The notes: generated from the letters alone by a model not told the origin. A stretch of DNA of 64,000 nucleotides from Hellea balneolensis DSM 19091 (GCF_000428525.1 NZ_AUAC01000002.1:868001-932000); one strand, 5' to 3'. Shown: positions 38,746-48,545, numbered from the stretch's first letter. Made by a program: numbers and translations.

Positions 38746-39233
38746 TGCCAAATACAATAGTTAGTGGTAAGTGGTTTGATGAATTAGAAGTCGGGCAAGT
38801 CTTTAAACATGCGCTTCGCCGCACTTTGACAGAGACAGATAATCTGCTCTTTACGACCATGACGCATAACCCCGCGCAGCTTCATCTGGACGCCGAGTAT
38901 TGCAAAAATGAGACGGAATTTGGCGGCGTGCTTATAAACTCTATGTTCACTATGGGATTGGTCGTGGGTATTTCTGTCGGGGACACAACGCTCGGTACGG
39001 CAGTGGCGAATTTGTCCATTGATGAAGCGGTCTTCCCCAAACCGCTCTTCCCCGGCGATACTATTCGCGTAGAAACGGAGATTATCGCTTTGCGGGAGAG
39101 CAAGTCCCGCCCGACCCAAGGCATTGTGACGTTTGAGCATCGCGCCTTTAATCAAATAAATGAACTCGTCTGTAAGGTTCAGCGCAAGGGATTGCAGCAC
39201 AAGGCGGCACAAAAAAATAAATCTACGCCTTAA
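38745..39233 (+). CDS. MaoC-family hot-dog hydratase
   Basis: The 162-aa product is a MaoC-like enoyl-CoA hydratase of the hot-dog fold. The motif around residues 30-60 (TMTHNPAQLHLDAEYC, then FGGVLINSMFTMGLVVG) is the (R)-hydratase/mesaconyl hydratase type with the catalytic Asp/His pair. It is translationally coupled to ivd. No crotonase-type methylglutaconyl-CoA hydratase is near, so this protein may hydrate methylglutaconyl-CoA; that is inference from position. The start at 38745 overlaps the ivd stop, and an upstream ATG at 38706 lies inside ivd. Its 3' end overlaps the convergent ATP-grasp gene by 11 bp. Confidence 0.85.
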   Translation: MPNTIVSGKWFDELEVGQVFKHALRRTLTETDNLLFTTMTHNPAQLHLDAEYCKNETEFGGVLINSMFTMGLVVGISVGDTTLGTAVANLSIDEAVFPKPLFPGDTIRVETEIIALRESKSRPTQGIVTFEHRAFNQINELVCKVQRKGLQHKAAQKNKSTP

Positions 39234-40170
39234 CCCGTTCTATAAGATTGGTCAGGGCATCTGCAATCAAGCGAAACGCACGACGTTGCTCTTTTTGACT
39301 AAGACTGAGCACGGGCATACAGGTCTTATTGACATCCACCACATAGATGCGCCCGTCATGCTTGTCCCGCATGACGTCAACAGCTCCGAAATCCAGCCCC
39401 ATTGCTTCGCAAAATTCTATGAGTTTGCGCTGCTCATCTTCTGAAAAGGCCTGATCCGCGTTCCAGATATCGACATGGGCGTAATCCGTCCCAAAACGCT
39501 TATCCAACGCTTTATATTTGTGAAACACCACAGGAATTTCACCGCCAATATAGGCCATGCGCAGATCTTCTGAACCTCTATCGGAAAAGGTGCTGTCCAC
39601 CAGTCTTTGATAAGCGCAGCCGGGCTTTACGGCGTCGGGGCTGAGCGGACAGTCAATGACAATACCATCATGCGTGCCGTTTATGTCTGACTTTTGAACG
39701 GCCTTGCCCTTATATGTGAGTGGGTCAATTTCAATGTCATAGCCAAAAACCTGCGCAAAAGTTTTGGCCACATGCGTTTTGGAAATGTCCTCAATATGCA
39801 GATTAATAGCTTTAGCTTTGAGCGAAGAGTCCAATACTTCGCCCATATTAGATTCTGTTTTATCGTCAAAGACAAAGACAATATCAGCTGAATACGGGTC
39901 TTTTATGATGTCGATCCCTGCCATACGAGCTGCAAGCCAAGCATTATACCACGGCCCAGATGGTTGCGGGTGAAAAGCCAAGGTCGCGATAACGGGTTGG
40001 CCGGTATATGTTCGTGCATACTTCTTCAACAAGAGATAGCTATTGAACAGAACAATAGGAATGGCGCTTTTGAAAAAGGTTGCATTGAGCGGAATTTCCG
40101 CGCCCGTGTGCGGGAAATGGGCGACGCCCTTTTTTACCCTTACCCCTTTAAAGTGACCCAATATGCCCAT
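39223..40170 (-). CDS. ATP-grasp-like protein of unknown function
   Basis: The 315-aa product lacks a signal peptide. The second half looks like an ATP-grasp nucleotide-binding domain: VVFHKYKALDKRFGTDYAHVD, then EFCEAMGLDFGAVDVMRDKHDGRIYVVDVNKTC, where the Asp/Asn metal ligands of the fold would lie. The N-terminal half is unassigned. ATP-grasp enzymes join a carboxylate to an amine or thiol; no substrate can be assigned. It converges on the maoC gene (11-bp overlap) and is followed by the RTX gene region on its 5' side. Confidence 0.65.
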   Translation of the reverse strand: MGILGHFKGVRVKKGVAHFPHTGAEIPLNATFFKSAIPIVLFNSYLLLKKYARTYTGQPVIATLAFHPQPSGPWYNAWLAARMAGIDIIKDPYSADIVFVFDDKTESNMGEVLDSSLKAKAINLHIEDISKTHVAKTFAQVFGYDIEIDPLTYKGKAVQKSDINGTHDGIVIDCPLSPDAVKPGCAYQRLVDSTFSDRGSEDLRMAYIGGEIPVVFHKYKALDKRFGTDYAHVDIWNADQAFSEDEQRKLIEFCEAMGLDFGAVDVMRDKHDGRIYVVDVNKTCMPVLSLSQKEQRRAFRLIADALTNLIERVKA

Positions 40171-40234
40171 GGACTTGATGTAGATTTTTACAAGAAATTG
40201 GCAAGTGAGAATTTTGTGAGAACGCCGAGAGGCA

Positions 40235-40262
40235 CAAAAAAGCCGAGCTTAAAGCCCGGCTT
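40235..40262 (-). terminator. Terminator of the RTX protease gene
   Basis: On the minus strand AAGCCG and CGGCTT pair around a short loop (with a further GGGC/GCTC partial stem) and lead into a T-run (40235-40241). It lies about 23 bp beyond the RTX gene stop. The plus-strand side lacks a T-run. Confidence 0.85.
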
Positions 40263-40284
40263 CTATGTGTTGATGTGATGAACC

Positions 40285-43200
40285 CTAGATCAGCGCATCC
40301 ATATCGAAGACGTCTGCGGGGTCTGCTGCGAAAGCGTTTGTGTCTGCAGGCGCTTGACTTGCAGGAGGTGGTGCGGATGGGGCGCCGCCAAAGTCGAAGT
40401 TGGACGCATCAAGGTCGGCCAGACTATGACCAACGATTGTGAGTGTACTTCCGAAACCGAAGTCAAAAATAACATTAGACCCTGCGTCTGTACCAACAGC
40501 TTGAACTTCCGCCCATGTGTCAAAGTCTGGTGTATTCCCAAGAAGATAAATGACTTCATTGGTTGTGAAGCCGATTATAACGTCAGCTGACGGACCATTG
40601 ACATCATATCCATAACTGTCAACTCCAGCCCCGCCAATCAAGGTGTCGTTTTCATCGCCGCCTTGCAGGTAATCATTACCGCCATTACCAAATAGAGTAA
40701 CCGCGTCCGCTCCCCCTATAAGAGTGTCATCAAAACCTGACCCAAATATCCGTTCAATACCAAAGAATTCATCACCAGCGGCATCGCCTGTGGAGGCCGA
40801 ACCCATACCTGACATGTTTACAGTCAAACCCATAGAAGACGCCAAATAAGAGACTGTATCGATACCTGCATCTCCATCATGCGAGTCTGCACCTGCACCG
40901 CCAAAGAAAAAATCATTTCCATCTCCGCCTAACATCATGTCATCGCCATTACCGCCGAAGATTGTATCAATACCGTCACCACCTTGGATAAAGTCATTAC
41001 CATCACCGCCAAGCAGACGGTCATTACCTGCTCCCCCGTCAAGGTCATCGTCCCCGTCACGACCCTCAAGACGATTATTTGCTGCATCACCAGTGATTCT
41101 ATCGCCAAAGTTGGAACCAAAAACCCACTCAATAGATGTATAGCTATCGCCAGAAGTTTCGTTAAATGTACCGCCAGTCGTCAGGTTAACCCAAACAAAG
41201 CCTGTAGCGAGCGTATAATTCACAATATCAATACCCGTACCACCATCAAAACTGTCGGCGCCTTCACCGCCAAAGAAGCGGTCGTTTCCGCCAAGACCAA
41301 AGAGCGCGTCATCGCCATCACCACCGCGTAGTTCATTGGCACTATTATTACCCGTGAGGCTATCATCAAAATTGGAGCCATAAACAGCTTCAATCCCAAA
41401 ATAAGTGTCGCCCGCAGCGTCACCACCTGTGCCGCCAGAAAGCATGTTCACAATGACAGCCGCAGTCGCAAGCGAGTAATTCGCGATATCGAATCCTGCA
41501 CCGCCATTAAGTTGGTCCGCACCCACCGAACCATAAAGCTGGTCATTGCCATCTTGGCCGCGCTGAATATCATTCCCGTTGCCGCCATAGAGGCGGTCAA
41601 TACCCCCTCCTGCGTTGATCGTGTCATTCCCGTCTTCGCCATAGAAGAACTCATTTGCGTTCGAACCCGTAACGGTATCGTTGAAATCGGAAAGATAATA
41701 ACGCTCAATACCTGAGAAGGTATCCCCATTCGCCTCACCAACTGTTCCGCCTGTATCTACATTAAACGCCACACGAGACGTTGCGCCGCGATAATCAACA
41801 CTGTCAAAACCAGCATCGCCGTTTAGCGCGTCCGCACCCTCACCGCCTATTAAGCGGTCAGCGCCGTCGCCGCCATTGATCGTGTCGTCCCCGCCAAGAC
41901 CGTCAATAATATCATTACCGCCTAGACCATTGAGAACATCATCGCCTGCCGTGCCGACTTCGTTGTCATTACCTTCGGTAAAGACAGGACCGCCCCCGCC
42001 AGGGGCCGCTGCAGTTACGATATCAACCGTCACGTCAGAGAAAATCAAGAACTCTATATTATCTAGCGTATCCGTTCCGTCAGTTCCGACATTGTCGATA
42101 ACAAGGTAGGTCCCGTCCATATTGTCCGTAACGGTGTAATTGGCTTGAACACCGGAAAACTGCGCGTAATCTGTTCCAGCGCCGCCAAAGAGCATATCAT
42201 CGCCCATGCCGCCCATTAGTGTGTCATCCCCTGTATCAGGGTCTGTCATTGTTTGGTTCTGCACAGAGACTTGAAGCTGATAGGTGGCATCCACTGGCAC
42301 TCCGCCACCACCGCTTTCCATGACAGCGATATAATATGTCCCTGCGGCCGCAATCGTGGCATTGATTATAGCATCATCATTGGACGTGGAACCACCCGCA
42401 CCACCTACGAAAGGAAAGAAGTCATTTGATGCGAGCAGATTTCCATTCGCATCGTAGAGTTCAAGATAACTGTTAAAGCTACCGACACCGCCCGTATCAC
42501 CATAGTCAATATCAAGCGTAACAGCGTCACCGTCACTATAGGTCGTAAAGGCGTAAAAATGGGCGGTTCCATCGCCCGTTGCCGAAACACTGACATAGGG
42601 TATGGTTTCAGCATCCAAAACATCGGCATTCGGGGCTTGAGAATACTCATCATCAATATTGAGCGCATTAGCAATAGAATCGTTTCCGGCGCCTGCAGCA
42701 CGCGTAATCATTCCGTCCCCAAAGCCCGGCCCCGAAAACCCTAGATTATTACCGCCGCGTAGGATATCATCGCCCATACCGCCAAAGAGCATATCATCGC
42801 CAACTTCACCCCAAAGGGTATCATTTCCATCCATCCCTGATATTGTATCGTTGCCGGCACCGCCTTTGATGACATTGTCCTCAAGTGAGCCGCCTATATT
42901 GTCATTCCCGCTACCGCTATTGAAGTTTTCAATACTGTCGAAAAGATCGGTACCGGCTTCTGTACTGGACGCACCGCCAGTAGCCTCTAAAGAAACACTT
43001 AAATCGTCCGTAATAGCTGAATAATCAGCCGTATCTGCACCTGCGCCACCTGTGAAGCTGTTATCCGCGGCGTTACCAACAAATGTATCATCTCCCGCAC
43101 CGCCAATAGCATTCTCGATCAGAGAGCGCGCGTCACCTTGATATTGCAAAGCGTTAAAGATGTTACCGCGCGCAAAATTTCCGCCGCCAATGGAGGCTTG

Positions 43201-44655
43201 CTGCGCGGCTGAAAAGACTGAAAATCCGCCGGGCGACAAATCAACAGACACGCCCGTCGCGTAGGCTGAAAGGTCATATGTATCGACACCGTCACCATCC
43301 CAAATCGTGGCGTAAATACGGTTTCCACCTGGGCTGATGGCGACGTTTCCGTCAATAACGGTATCCCCTGACCCCGGTGTCCAAGTATAGACTGTGTCTC
43401 CTGAATTGACGGTAAAATCTGCACCATAGAAATATTGCAAGGTCGCAATATCATACATCATGAATGTCTGAGGAAATCCCCATTGTTCGTTGGTCGCGCC
43501 GCCATTCGGGTTTTGCCCGATATAGCTTCGGTACGTCATAATCGAATATTCAGTAGAGTCGGTCTCAGATGGAAGGACACCGAAATTATAATTTTGGTGA
43601 CCATGCTTAAGACCCAATGCATGGCCAATTTCATGGATCATTGTCATCCACTGATAGTTACCTGCTTCAGCAATGCGGAAGTTATTCGCCGTGCCGAACC
43701 ATATATCTCCATCATCATTGGGGCTGGACGTAACCTGACCGCCTGGGAAGTCCGCTACCCGAGCTGTACCTGTCCCTGGGTCAGATGTTTCCGCAAAACG
43801 GATTTCTGCCGTCGTGCTATCGACATTACCAAGGAAGTTAATATCTAGATTTGTAAAGCCCTCAACAGAGAAACCGACAGCAGCCGCGACGCCCTCAGTA
43901 GAACTTAGAGCAAAGTGAGCTGACGCCTCTTGCATAGCAGAAATAACATCATTGAAGTTATCTGGCATGGCCTCATTGCCTGTTCCCGCATAATTATATG
44001 GCGCCGCAGATAAAGAGAAGGCATAGGAAATAGAATTACCGGACCAATAATCGCCATTAATAACAGCATCAATGCGTTGATCACCTGTCGTAGCAGCTGT
44101 TGCCGTTGTGCTAGCGCCGCCCGCATTTACGATACCCGTCCCATCGTCTTGCAATTGGAGTGTTGCACCTTTTGTCAAAGTTCCGTCGAAACCTTCAACA
44201 AGGACAAATTCACCAGTTACCGGGTTGAAAAGATATTGTGCTGCGTCGGCGGTATCTATGCCGTAAACATCTTCAAGGATGTCACCGAGATAAGTTTCGG
44301 ATGTCGTATCGCCCAGATCAGATTGCATCAAGCTTGCAAGGGTCGCAAAGCCGTCAATTATAACGGGGCCTGCTTCTTGCTCTCCTGAACACGCCGCGCA
44401 GGCACAGCAGAAGAGCGTATCGTCCGTCTCAATGTCAATCGAGCCACGCTCTGTTATATTTTCAAGCATAGCGTCGTAGGCGAGTGAGACATAAGCTGAG
44501 AGCGCTTTGTCATGTCCATAACCCTGAGTCGCAATATCAAAAATGGACATCGAGGCTGTGTCTATTTGAGCTGGACTGAAATCGAAAGTCGCAACTTCCC
44601 CTTCACGGTCGATTGTTAAACCCGCATAGACTGTGTCCAAGCCAAATTGTCTCAT
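40285..44655 (-). CDS. RTX serralysin-like metzincin protease
   Basis: The 1456-aa product has a metzincin zinc motif HEIGHALGLKHGH (His341, Glu342, His345, His351) and a Met-turn (YSIMTYRSYIG) about 40 residues on, so the M10-type catalytic domain is intact. Several blocks of RTX nonapeptides (GGNGNDxxx type, roughly residues 515-625 and 800-1400) bind calcium. Between them, ~residues 660-775 resemble a PPC (pre-peptidase C-terminal) domain. There is no signal peptide; the C-terminal region after the repeats ends acidic and hydrophobic, as for type I secretion. No T1SS genes lie near. A cysteine cluster (Cys83, 84, 86, 89) in the N-terminal region is unusual for this family. Only 24 bp before its terminator. 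Confidence 0.93.
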   Translation of the reverse strand: MRQFGLDTVYAGLTIDREGEVATFDFSPAQIDTASMSIFDIATQGYGHDKALSAYVSLAYDAMLENITERGSIDIETDDTLFCCACAACSGEQEAGPVIIDGFATLASLMQSDLGDTTSETYLGDILEDVYGIDTADAAQYLFNPVTGEFVLVEGFDGTLTKGATLQLQDDGTGIVNAGGASTTATAATTGDQRIDAVINGDYWSGNSISYAFSLSAAPYNYAGTGNEAMPDNFNDVISAMQEASAHFALSSTEGVAAAVGFSVEGFTNLDINFLGNVDSTTAEIRFAETSDPGTGTARVADFPGGQVTSSPNDDGDIWFGTANNFRIAEAGNYQWMTMIHEIGHALGLKHGHQNYNFGVLPSETDSTEYSIMTYRSYIGQNPNGGATNEQWGFPQTFMMYDIATLQYFYGADFTVNSGDTVYTWTPGSGDTVIDGNVAISPGGNRIYATIWDGDGVDTYDLSAYATGVSVDLSPGGFSVFSAAQQASIGGGNFARGNIFNALQYQGDARSLIENAIGGAGDDTFVGNAADNSFTGGAGADTADYSAITDDLSVSLEATGGASSTEAGTDLFDSIENFNSGSGNDNIGGSLEDNVIKGGAGNDTISGMDGNDTLWGEVGDDMLFGGMGDDILRGGNNLGFSGPGFGDGMITRAAGAGNDSIANALNIDDEYSQAPNADVLDAETIPYVSVSATGDGTAHFYAFTTYSDGDAVTLDIDYGDTGGVGSFNSYLELYDANGNLLASNDFFPFVGGAGGSTSNDDAIINATIAAAGTYYIAVMESGGGGVPVDATYQLQVSVQNQTMTDPDTGDDTLMGGMGDDMLFGGAGTDYAQFSGVQANYTVTDNMDGTYLVIDNVGTDGTDTLDNIEFLIFSDVTVDIVTAAAPGGGGPVFTEGNDNEVGTAGDDVLNGLGGNDIIDGLGGDDTINGGDGADRLIGGEGADALNGDAGFDSVDYRGATSRVAFNVDTGGTVGEANGDTFSGIERYYLSDFNDTVTGSNANEFFYGEDGNDTINAGGGIDRLYGGNGNDIQRGQDGNDQLYGSVGADQLNGGAGFDIANYSLATAAVIVNMLSGGTGGDAAGDTYFGIEAVYGSNFDDSLTGNNSANELRGGDGDDALFGLGGNDRFFGGEGADSFDGGTGIDIVNYTLATGFVWVNLTTGGTFNETSGDSYTSIEWVFGSNFGDRITGDAANNRLEGRDGDDDLDGGAGNDRLLGGDGNDFIQGGDGIDTIFGGNGDDMMLGGDGNDFFFGGAGADSHDGDAGIDTVSYLASSMGLTVNMSGMGSASTGDAAGDEFFGIERIFGSGFDDTLIGGADAVTLFGNGGNDYLQGGDENDTLIGGAGVDSYGYDVNGPSADVIIGFTTNEVIYLLGNTPDFDTWAEVQAVGTDAGSNVIFDFGFGSTLTIVGHSLADLDASNFDFGGAPSAPPPASQAPADTNAFAADPADVFDMDALI

Positions 44656-44824
44656 AATATTACTCTGCGTTCTTAAACCCTATACGGGCGTTAACTTATT
44701 ATTAGTGTTGTTAATTGCGAAGAATACAGCTCACGTCAAGCCAAAGGGGCATAACTGCTACAAATTGTGATGTCAGAATTACGCCTGACTTTTAAAAACC
44801 AAGCATTATGGGTGGCCGCTTGAA

Positions 44825-45388
44825 TTAAAGGCGGCTTTTCCTGAGAAAAGGAAGCATCCTGGCCAGCACATTATCTTTATTCACGATATGATGCTTTAAG
44901 GCTGCGCCAACGTGAAGCAAAATCAGCACGATAGTGCCTTTGCCTATCCAGTGATGCAGATTTTTGAAAATATCAGATATGGCCTTATCACGGGGTAACC
45001 CTGGAATATCGGGCCATGGAAGTGTGTTAAATATCTTTGTCGGAATGACAGTCTCACTTGATGAAATCATCGCCCAGCCCAATAAAGGCATCCCAATCAT
45101 AATCACATAAAAGGCGACATGGGTAAGTTTTGCCGCTGCGACTTCCCACGCCTTCATACCCTGAGGTAATGCCGGCGGCTTATGCCCCAAGCGCCATATC
45201 AATCGCAGAACGGACAGTATCAAGACACAAATCCCGAAGCTTTTATGAAGCTGATATAGCGCAAAGCGGTTGGGCGTATCAGGATTTGTCATCAATATCC
45301 CAAATATGATAAGCCCGATAATCATAAGCGCGATAAGCCAATGCAGGCCTATCGCAACTTTTGAATAACGCATTGTATCAGCTGTCAC
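44825..45388 (-). CDS. Cytochrome b561
   Basis: The 187-aa product is a bacterial b561-type diheme membrane cytochrome. Four hydrophobic segments occur (about residues 11-30, 50-68, 88-110 and 149-165), with haem-ligand histidines in GLHWLIAL, LHKSFGI and HHWIGKGTIVLILLHV. It moves electrons across or within the inner membrane; the partner is not known. The start is a GTG at 45388, on the base after the YceI stop. A YceI-b561 pair is a recurring arrangement. Confidence 0.92.
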   Translation of the reverse strand: MTADTMRYSKVAIGLHWLIALMIIGLIIFGILMTNPDTPNRFALYQLHKSFGICVLILSVLRLIWRLGHKPPALPQGMKAWEVAAAKLTHVAFYVIMIGMPLLGWAMISSSETVIPTKIFNTLPWPDIPGLPRDKAISDIFKNLHHWIGKGTIVLILLHVGAALKHHIVNKDNVLARMLPFLRKSRL

Positions 45389-46111
45389 TTAATCGGCCTT
45401 TTGAAATTCGACTTCAATCATGAGCTTCACATCATCACCCATAGGCGCGTATTTATCTACGCCGTGCTCAGACCGTTTAAGGTTGCCTGTTGCGGAAATG
45501 CCAAACATGTCCTTCCCGCTTCTGAAATGCTTGCCGACTTTGTTCAATTTTACATCAAGTGTAATGGGTTTTGTAACCCCTTTTATTGTAAGATCACCCG
45601 TAACGCGCCCGGTTCCCGTTACGATTTGATCCATATCCGTGCTTTTAAATGTAATTGTTGGATGGTTTTCCGCGTCAAAAAAATCAGCGCTAATTAAATG
45701 CTCATCAAAAGCGGGAACGCCGCTATCAATTGAAGCCGCTGGAATACTGATGTCTAGTGTGGAGTTTTCGGGATTTTCGCTGTCCAACTCCAGAGTCCCG
45801 TCAAATTTTCCCCAGCGCAGTATAGGGTTTGAATAGCCCTGATGCGAATAAGAAAATGCAATATAGGCATGGGTACTTTCAGCCGTGTAGGTGCCGGACG
45901 GAGCTGCGCTGATATCTACGCCGGGTGCAGAAGGCTTCATCGCCTTAGCTGTTTCTGCAGCGTCTTTGACCGTCTCTTTCATTTTATCCGTTGTCTTTTG
46001 TGCAGCCTCACTGGTTTTCGCGGCTACCGTTTCGGCAGCATTTTCGGCTTGGGCGCATCCCATAAGCAGACCTCCCGCGAGAATAGATGTCGTTAGGTGT
46101 GATAATTTCAT
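45389..46111 (-). CDS. YceI-family lipoprotein
   Basis: The 240-aa product has a lipoprotein signal (LLMGCAQA, cysteine at residue 19), an Ala/Lys/Thr-rich linker to about residue 65, and a YceI lipocalin-like domain from residue ~70 (GTYTAESTHAYIAFSYSHQGYSNPILRWGKFDG, VTGDLTIKGVTKPITLDVKLNKVG). YceI folds bind long-chain lipids or isoprenoid quinones. The start at 46111 has AGGA six bases upstream; a longer reading from 46267 overlaps the SelO coding end and does not fit. It is co-transcribed with the b561 gene. Confidence 0.9.
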   Translation of the reverse strand: MKLSHLTTSILAGGLLMGCAQAENAAETVAAKTSEAAQKTTDKMKETVKDAAETAKAMKPSAPGVDISAAPSGTYTAESTHAYIAFSYSHQGYSNPILRWGKFDGTLELDSENPENSTLDISIPAASIDSGVPAFDEHLISADFFDAENHPTITFKSTDMDQIVTGTGRVTGDLTIKGVTKPITLDVKLNKVGKHFRSGKDMFGISATGNLKRSEHGVDKYAPMGDDVKLMIEVEFQKAD

Positions 46112-46175
46112 AATGTCCTCCGTTGACGTATTATAAGCGCTAAAACGCTTAATACGACTCATAAATTTGTGAAGA

Positions 46176-47522
46176 TTAGGCTCTTTGGAAAGTTCGTAAT
46201 TTATCCTCAAAGGCCGCCCAATCATCCTGCTCATCAATCGGTTTCCATAATTCGCCAATTTCATCATAAAGCAAGCTCACAGGCACATCCCCATCGGGCG
46301 CTTTGCCCGCAGGCTCATATTGCCCATAGGCCGTGAGCCAGTCCGCGAAAGCCTCTCCCGTATAAAATTCAGAGTTTGGCGAGGCCTTGGCGCGCACCAA
46401 CTGTCCCGCGCCGCCCTGCCAATCATGCCAAAATTGCGGCCATGAGCATTGACTATTTTCTAAAAATCGAAAGGTTTGCATGATGAACTCAATATCATCT
46501 TCTGCATTTTTAGGCTCAATTGCAAAACGCCTGAACATGTGAGCTCGAAGTGAATCACGATAAGCTGGCGCGAAGTCTTCTAGCGCCGCCAAAAGTTTTT
46601 CATCTTCGCAAATAGGTGAAAGGCTTTGCGCAAGTTGTCCCAAATTCCAATACATAATCTCGGGTTGTTTCGCGAAAGCGTAGAGATTGTTATGATCAAA
46701 ATAGGCCGCTGTGTAATCTGAGCGAAGTGTTGGTAAGAAACGGTATGGCCCGTAATCAAAGCTCTCTCCGGTGATGTTCATATTATCTGTATTCATCACG
46801 CCATGAACAAAGCCTGCCGCCATCCATGAGGCGACCATATCGGCTGACTTAACCGCCGCCGCTCTCAGCAGGCCATCAGGGCCTTCTGCGTCGCTATGGT
46901 AATGCCGCAGACAATAATCCGTCAGTTTTTCCAGATTATTCGTGTCATTAAAAAACGCCTGACGCTGAAATGTCCCGAAGCGGATATGAGAGTGTGAAAG
47001 CCTAACCATAACGGCTGAACGGGTTGGAGACGGTTCATCATTGCGGTGCAAATCTTCACCCGTTTCAATGAGCGAAAAGGTCTTCGACGTATTGACGCCA
47101 AGATGCTCAAGATAGCGCGTCGCCATAACTTCGCGTACGCCGCCGAGTAATGTCAGCCGTCCGTCCCCTGCCCGTGACCACGGCGTTTGTCCTGACCCTT
47201 TGGTGCCCAAATCCATAAGTCTTCCGTCAGGCCCGCGAAGTTGCGCAAATAAAAATCCGCGCCCATCGCCAAGGTCCGGGTTATAATGCTGAAACTGATG
47301 TCCGTGATAGCAAAGCGCGAGAGGCTCTTTAAGGTTATCAACTAAGGGCTTAAACCGACCAAAATGTTCAACCCATTCAGTATTGCTTAAGTCAAGCCCC
47401 ACAGCAGCTGCTGATTTATCGTCTCGATAACGCAGTTTGGTATTGGGAAAATTCGCCGCTTGAACAGGATCGTAAAAATCCTCTCCTAGCTCATAAATTT
47501 TAGGCGCAGGGTCATAAGCCAT
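46176..47522 (-). CDS. selO: SelO/YdiU-family protein adenylyltransferase
   Basis: SelO pseudokinases AMPylate proteins in a redox-responsive manner. The 448-aa product has the family's core: ALCYHGHQFQHYNPDLGDGRGFLFAQL, LGTKGSGQTPWSR with the adenine-site lysine, VKSADMVASWMAAGFVHGVMNTDNMNITGE, and YGPYRFL with its metal-binding residues. Length is a little below that of E. coli YdiU (478 aa). I see no C-terminal cysteine or selenocysteine motif, so the redox switch of other SelO proteins may be missing. It is 6 bp downstream of the hydrolase gene. Confidence 0.93.
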   Translation of the reverse strand: MAYDPAPKIYELGEDFYDPVQAANFPNTKLRYRDDKSAAAVGLDLSNTEWVEHFGRFKPLVDNLKEPLALCYHGHQFQHYNPDLGDGRGFLFAQLRGPDGRLMDLGTKGSGQTPWSRAGDGRLTLLGGVREVMATRYLEHLGVNTSKTFSLIETGEDLHRNDEPSPTRSAVMVRLSHSHIRFGTFQRQAFFNDTNNLEKLTDYCLRHYHSDAEGPDGLLRAAAVKSADMVASWMAAGFVHGVMNTDNMNITGESFDYGPYRFLPTLRSDYTAAYFDHNNLYAFAKQPEIMYWNLGQLAQSLSPICEDEKLLAALEDFAPAYRDSLRAHMFRRFAIEPKNAEDDIEFIMQTFRFLENSQCSWPQFWHDWQGGAGQLVRAKASPNSEFYTGEAFADWLTAYGQYEPAGKAPDGDVPVSLLYDEIGELWKPIDEQDDWAAFEDKLRTFQRA

Positions 47523-47528
47523 AAGAGT

Positions 47529-48482
47529 TTAGGCAACTTCCATATGTTTACGCAGAAAATCAGCGGCATCTAGCGGTATTTTCCGTCCCTTTGGGAACAT
47601 CTTCGCAAAATTTAAAAAGCCATGCGGCATCATTTTTTCGTGCCAATATTCAGTGGGGACACCATTTGAAGATAACTTATCAGCATAGAGCTTTCCTTCA
47701 TCACGCAGAGGATCCAAACCGCAGGTCAAAATATAGGCTGGCGGTAATTGTTTGAGATTTTTCTCAAATAAGGGAGATAAACGCGTCTCCTGAGGGTCAG
47801 ACCCATTGACATAGTGTTCATCAATAAATTTGAGCGCCATAAATCCAAGTTGCAGCCAATCTTGCGGCCCTGGCTTTGGGGGTTTGAAATCAACGAGCTG
47901 CATAAGTGGATAGAACAAAATTTGAGCTTTTAATTTGTCGCGGTATTTCTGCGCCAGATAAGCGGCCATATTACCTCCCGCGCTGTCCCCACCAATCGAT
48001 ATGTTATGACGGTCAATGCCCCACTCATCTTGCCCATAACCCTCTATGGCCCAATTCAATACAATCTCGCAATCATCCGGCCCGGCTGGATAGGCAAATT
48101 GAGGAGCCAAGCGATATTCCACAGACAAAACGCGGTAACCAGTTCCGGAGGCGATACGGCGCGTTATGCCTTCATGACTCTCTATCGAGCCTGTTACAAA
48201 ACCGCCGCCATGAAAATAGATGAAAGTCGGCCCTGGCTCTTCACTCGCATTGTGGGGGACATAAAGGCGGACAGGCACAGGAAAGTCTTCATTCGGGACA
48301 TTAAAGTCATGAATTTTTCGCATCTCAGGTCCGGGCGTATCGAACTGGTTTGTCATACGTCGCAAGTTGCCATGAATATCGGCAATTTGAGATGGTTCAA
48401 ACTTCCATTTTTCAAGTTGAGCCCGCATTTTTGAGCTGATTTCATCCGCAAATTCACGCGTGTATTTTTGTGATTTTCTCAT
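47529..48482 (-). CDS. HSL-family alpha/beta hydrolase
   Basis: The 317-aa product is a hormone-sensitive-lipase-type esterase. It has the oxyanion-hole HGGG motif (FIYFHGGGFVTG), the nucleophile elbow GGDSAGGNMAA with serine near residue 165, a later Asp in YILTCGLDPLRDEGK, and His in KMMPHGFLNF. These give a complete catalytic triad. No signal peptide is visible, so it is probably cytoplasmic. It acts on short acyl esters in general; the substrate is unknown. It precedes selO by 6 bp. Confidence 0.9.
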   Translation of the reverse strand: MRKSQKYTREFADEISSKMRAQLEKWKFEPSQIADIHGNLRRMTNQFDTPGPEMRKIHDFNVPNEDFPVPVRLYVPHNASEEPGPTFIYFHGGGFVTGSIESHEGITRRIASGTGYRVLSVEYRLAPQFAYPAGPDDCEIVLNWAIEGYGQDEWGIDRHNISIGGDSAGGNMAAYLAQKYRDKLKAQILFYPLMQLVDFKPPKPGPQDWLQLGFMALKFIDEHYVNGSDPQETRLSPLFEKNLKQLPPAYILTCGLDPLRDEGKLYADKLSSNGVPTEYWHEKMMPHGFLNFAKMFPKGRKIPLDAADFLRKHMEVA

Positions 48483-48545
48483 ACTCTTAGCCTTAATTGC
48501 GAATCCGATGTGGGGCGTTATCAGCGAAACGTCAACTCATCACGC

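Noticed and set aside
44740-44824. Terminator-like hairpins between the RTX gene and b561
   Set aside because: The stems are short, and one overlaps the b561 coding end, so I did not list them.
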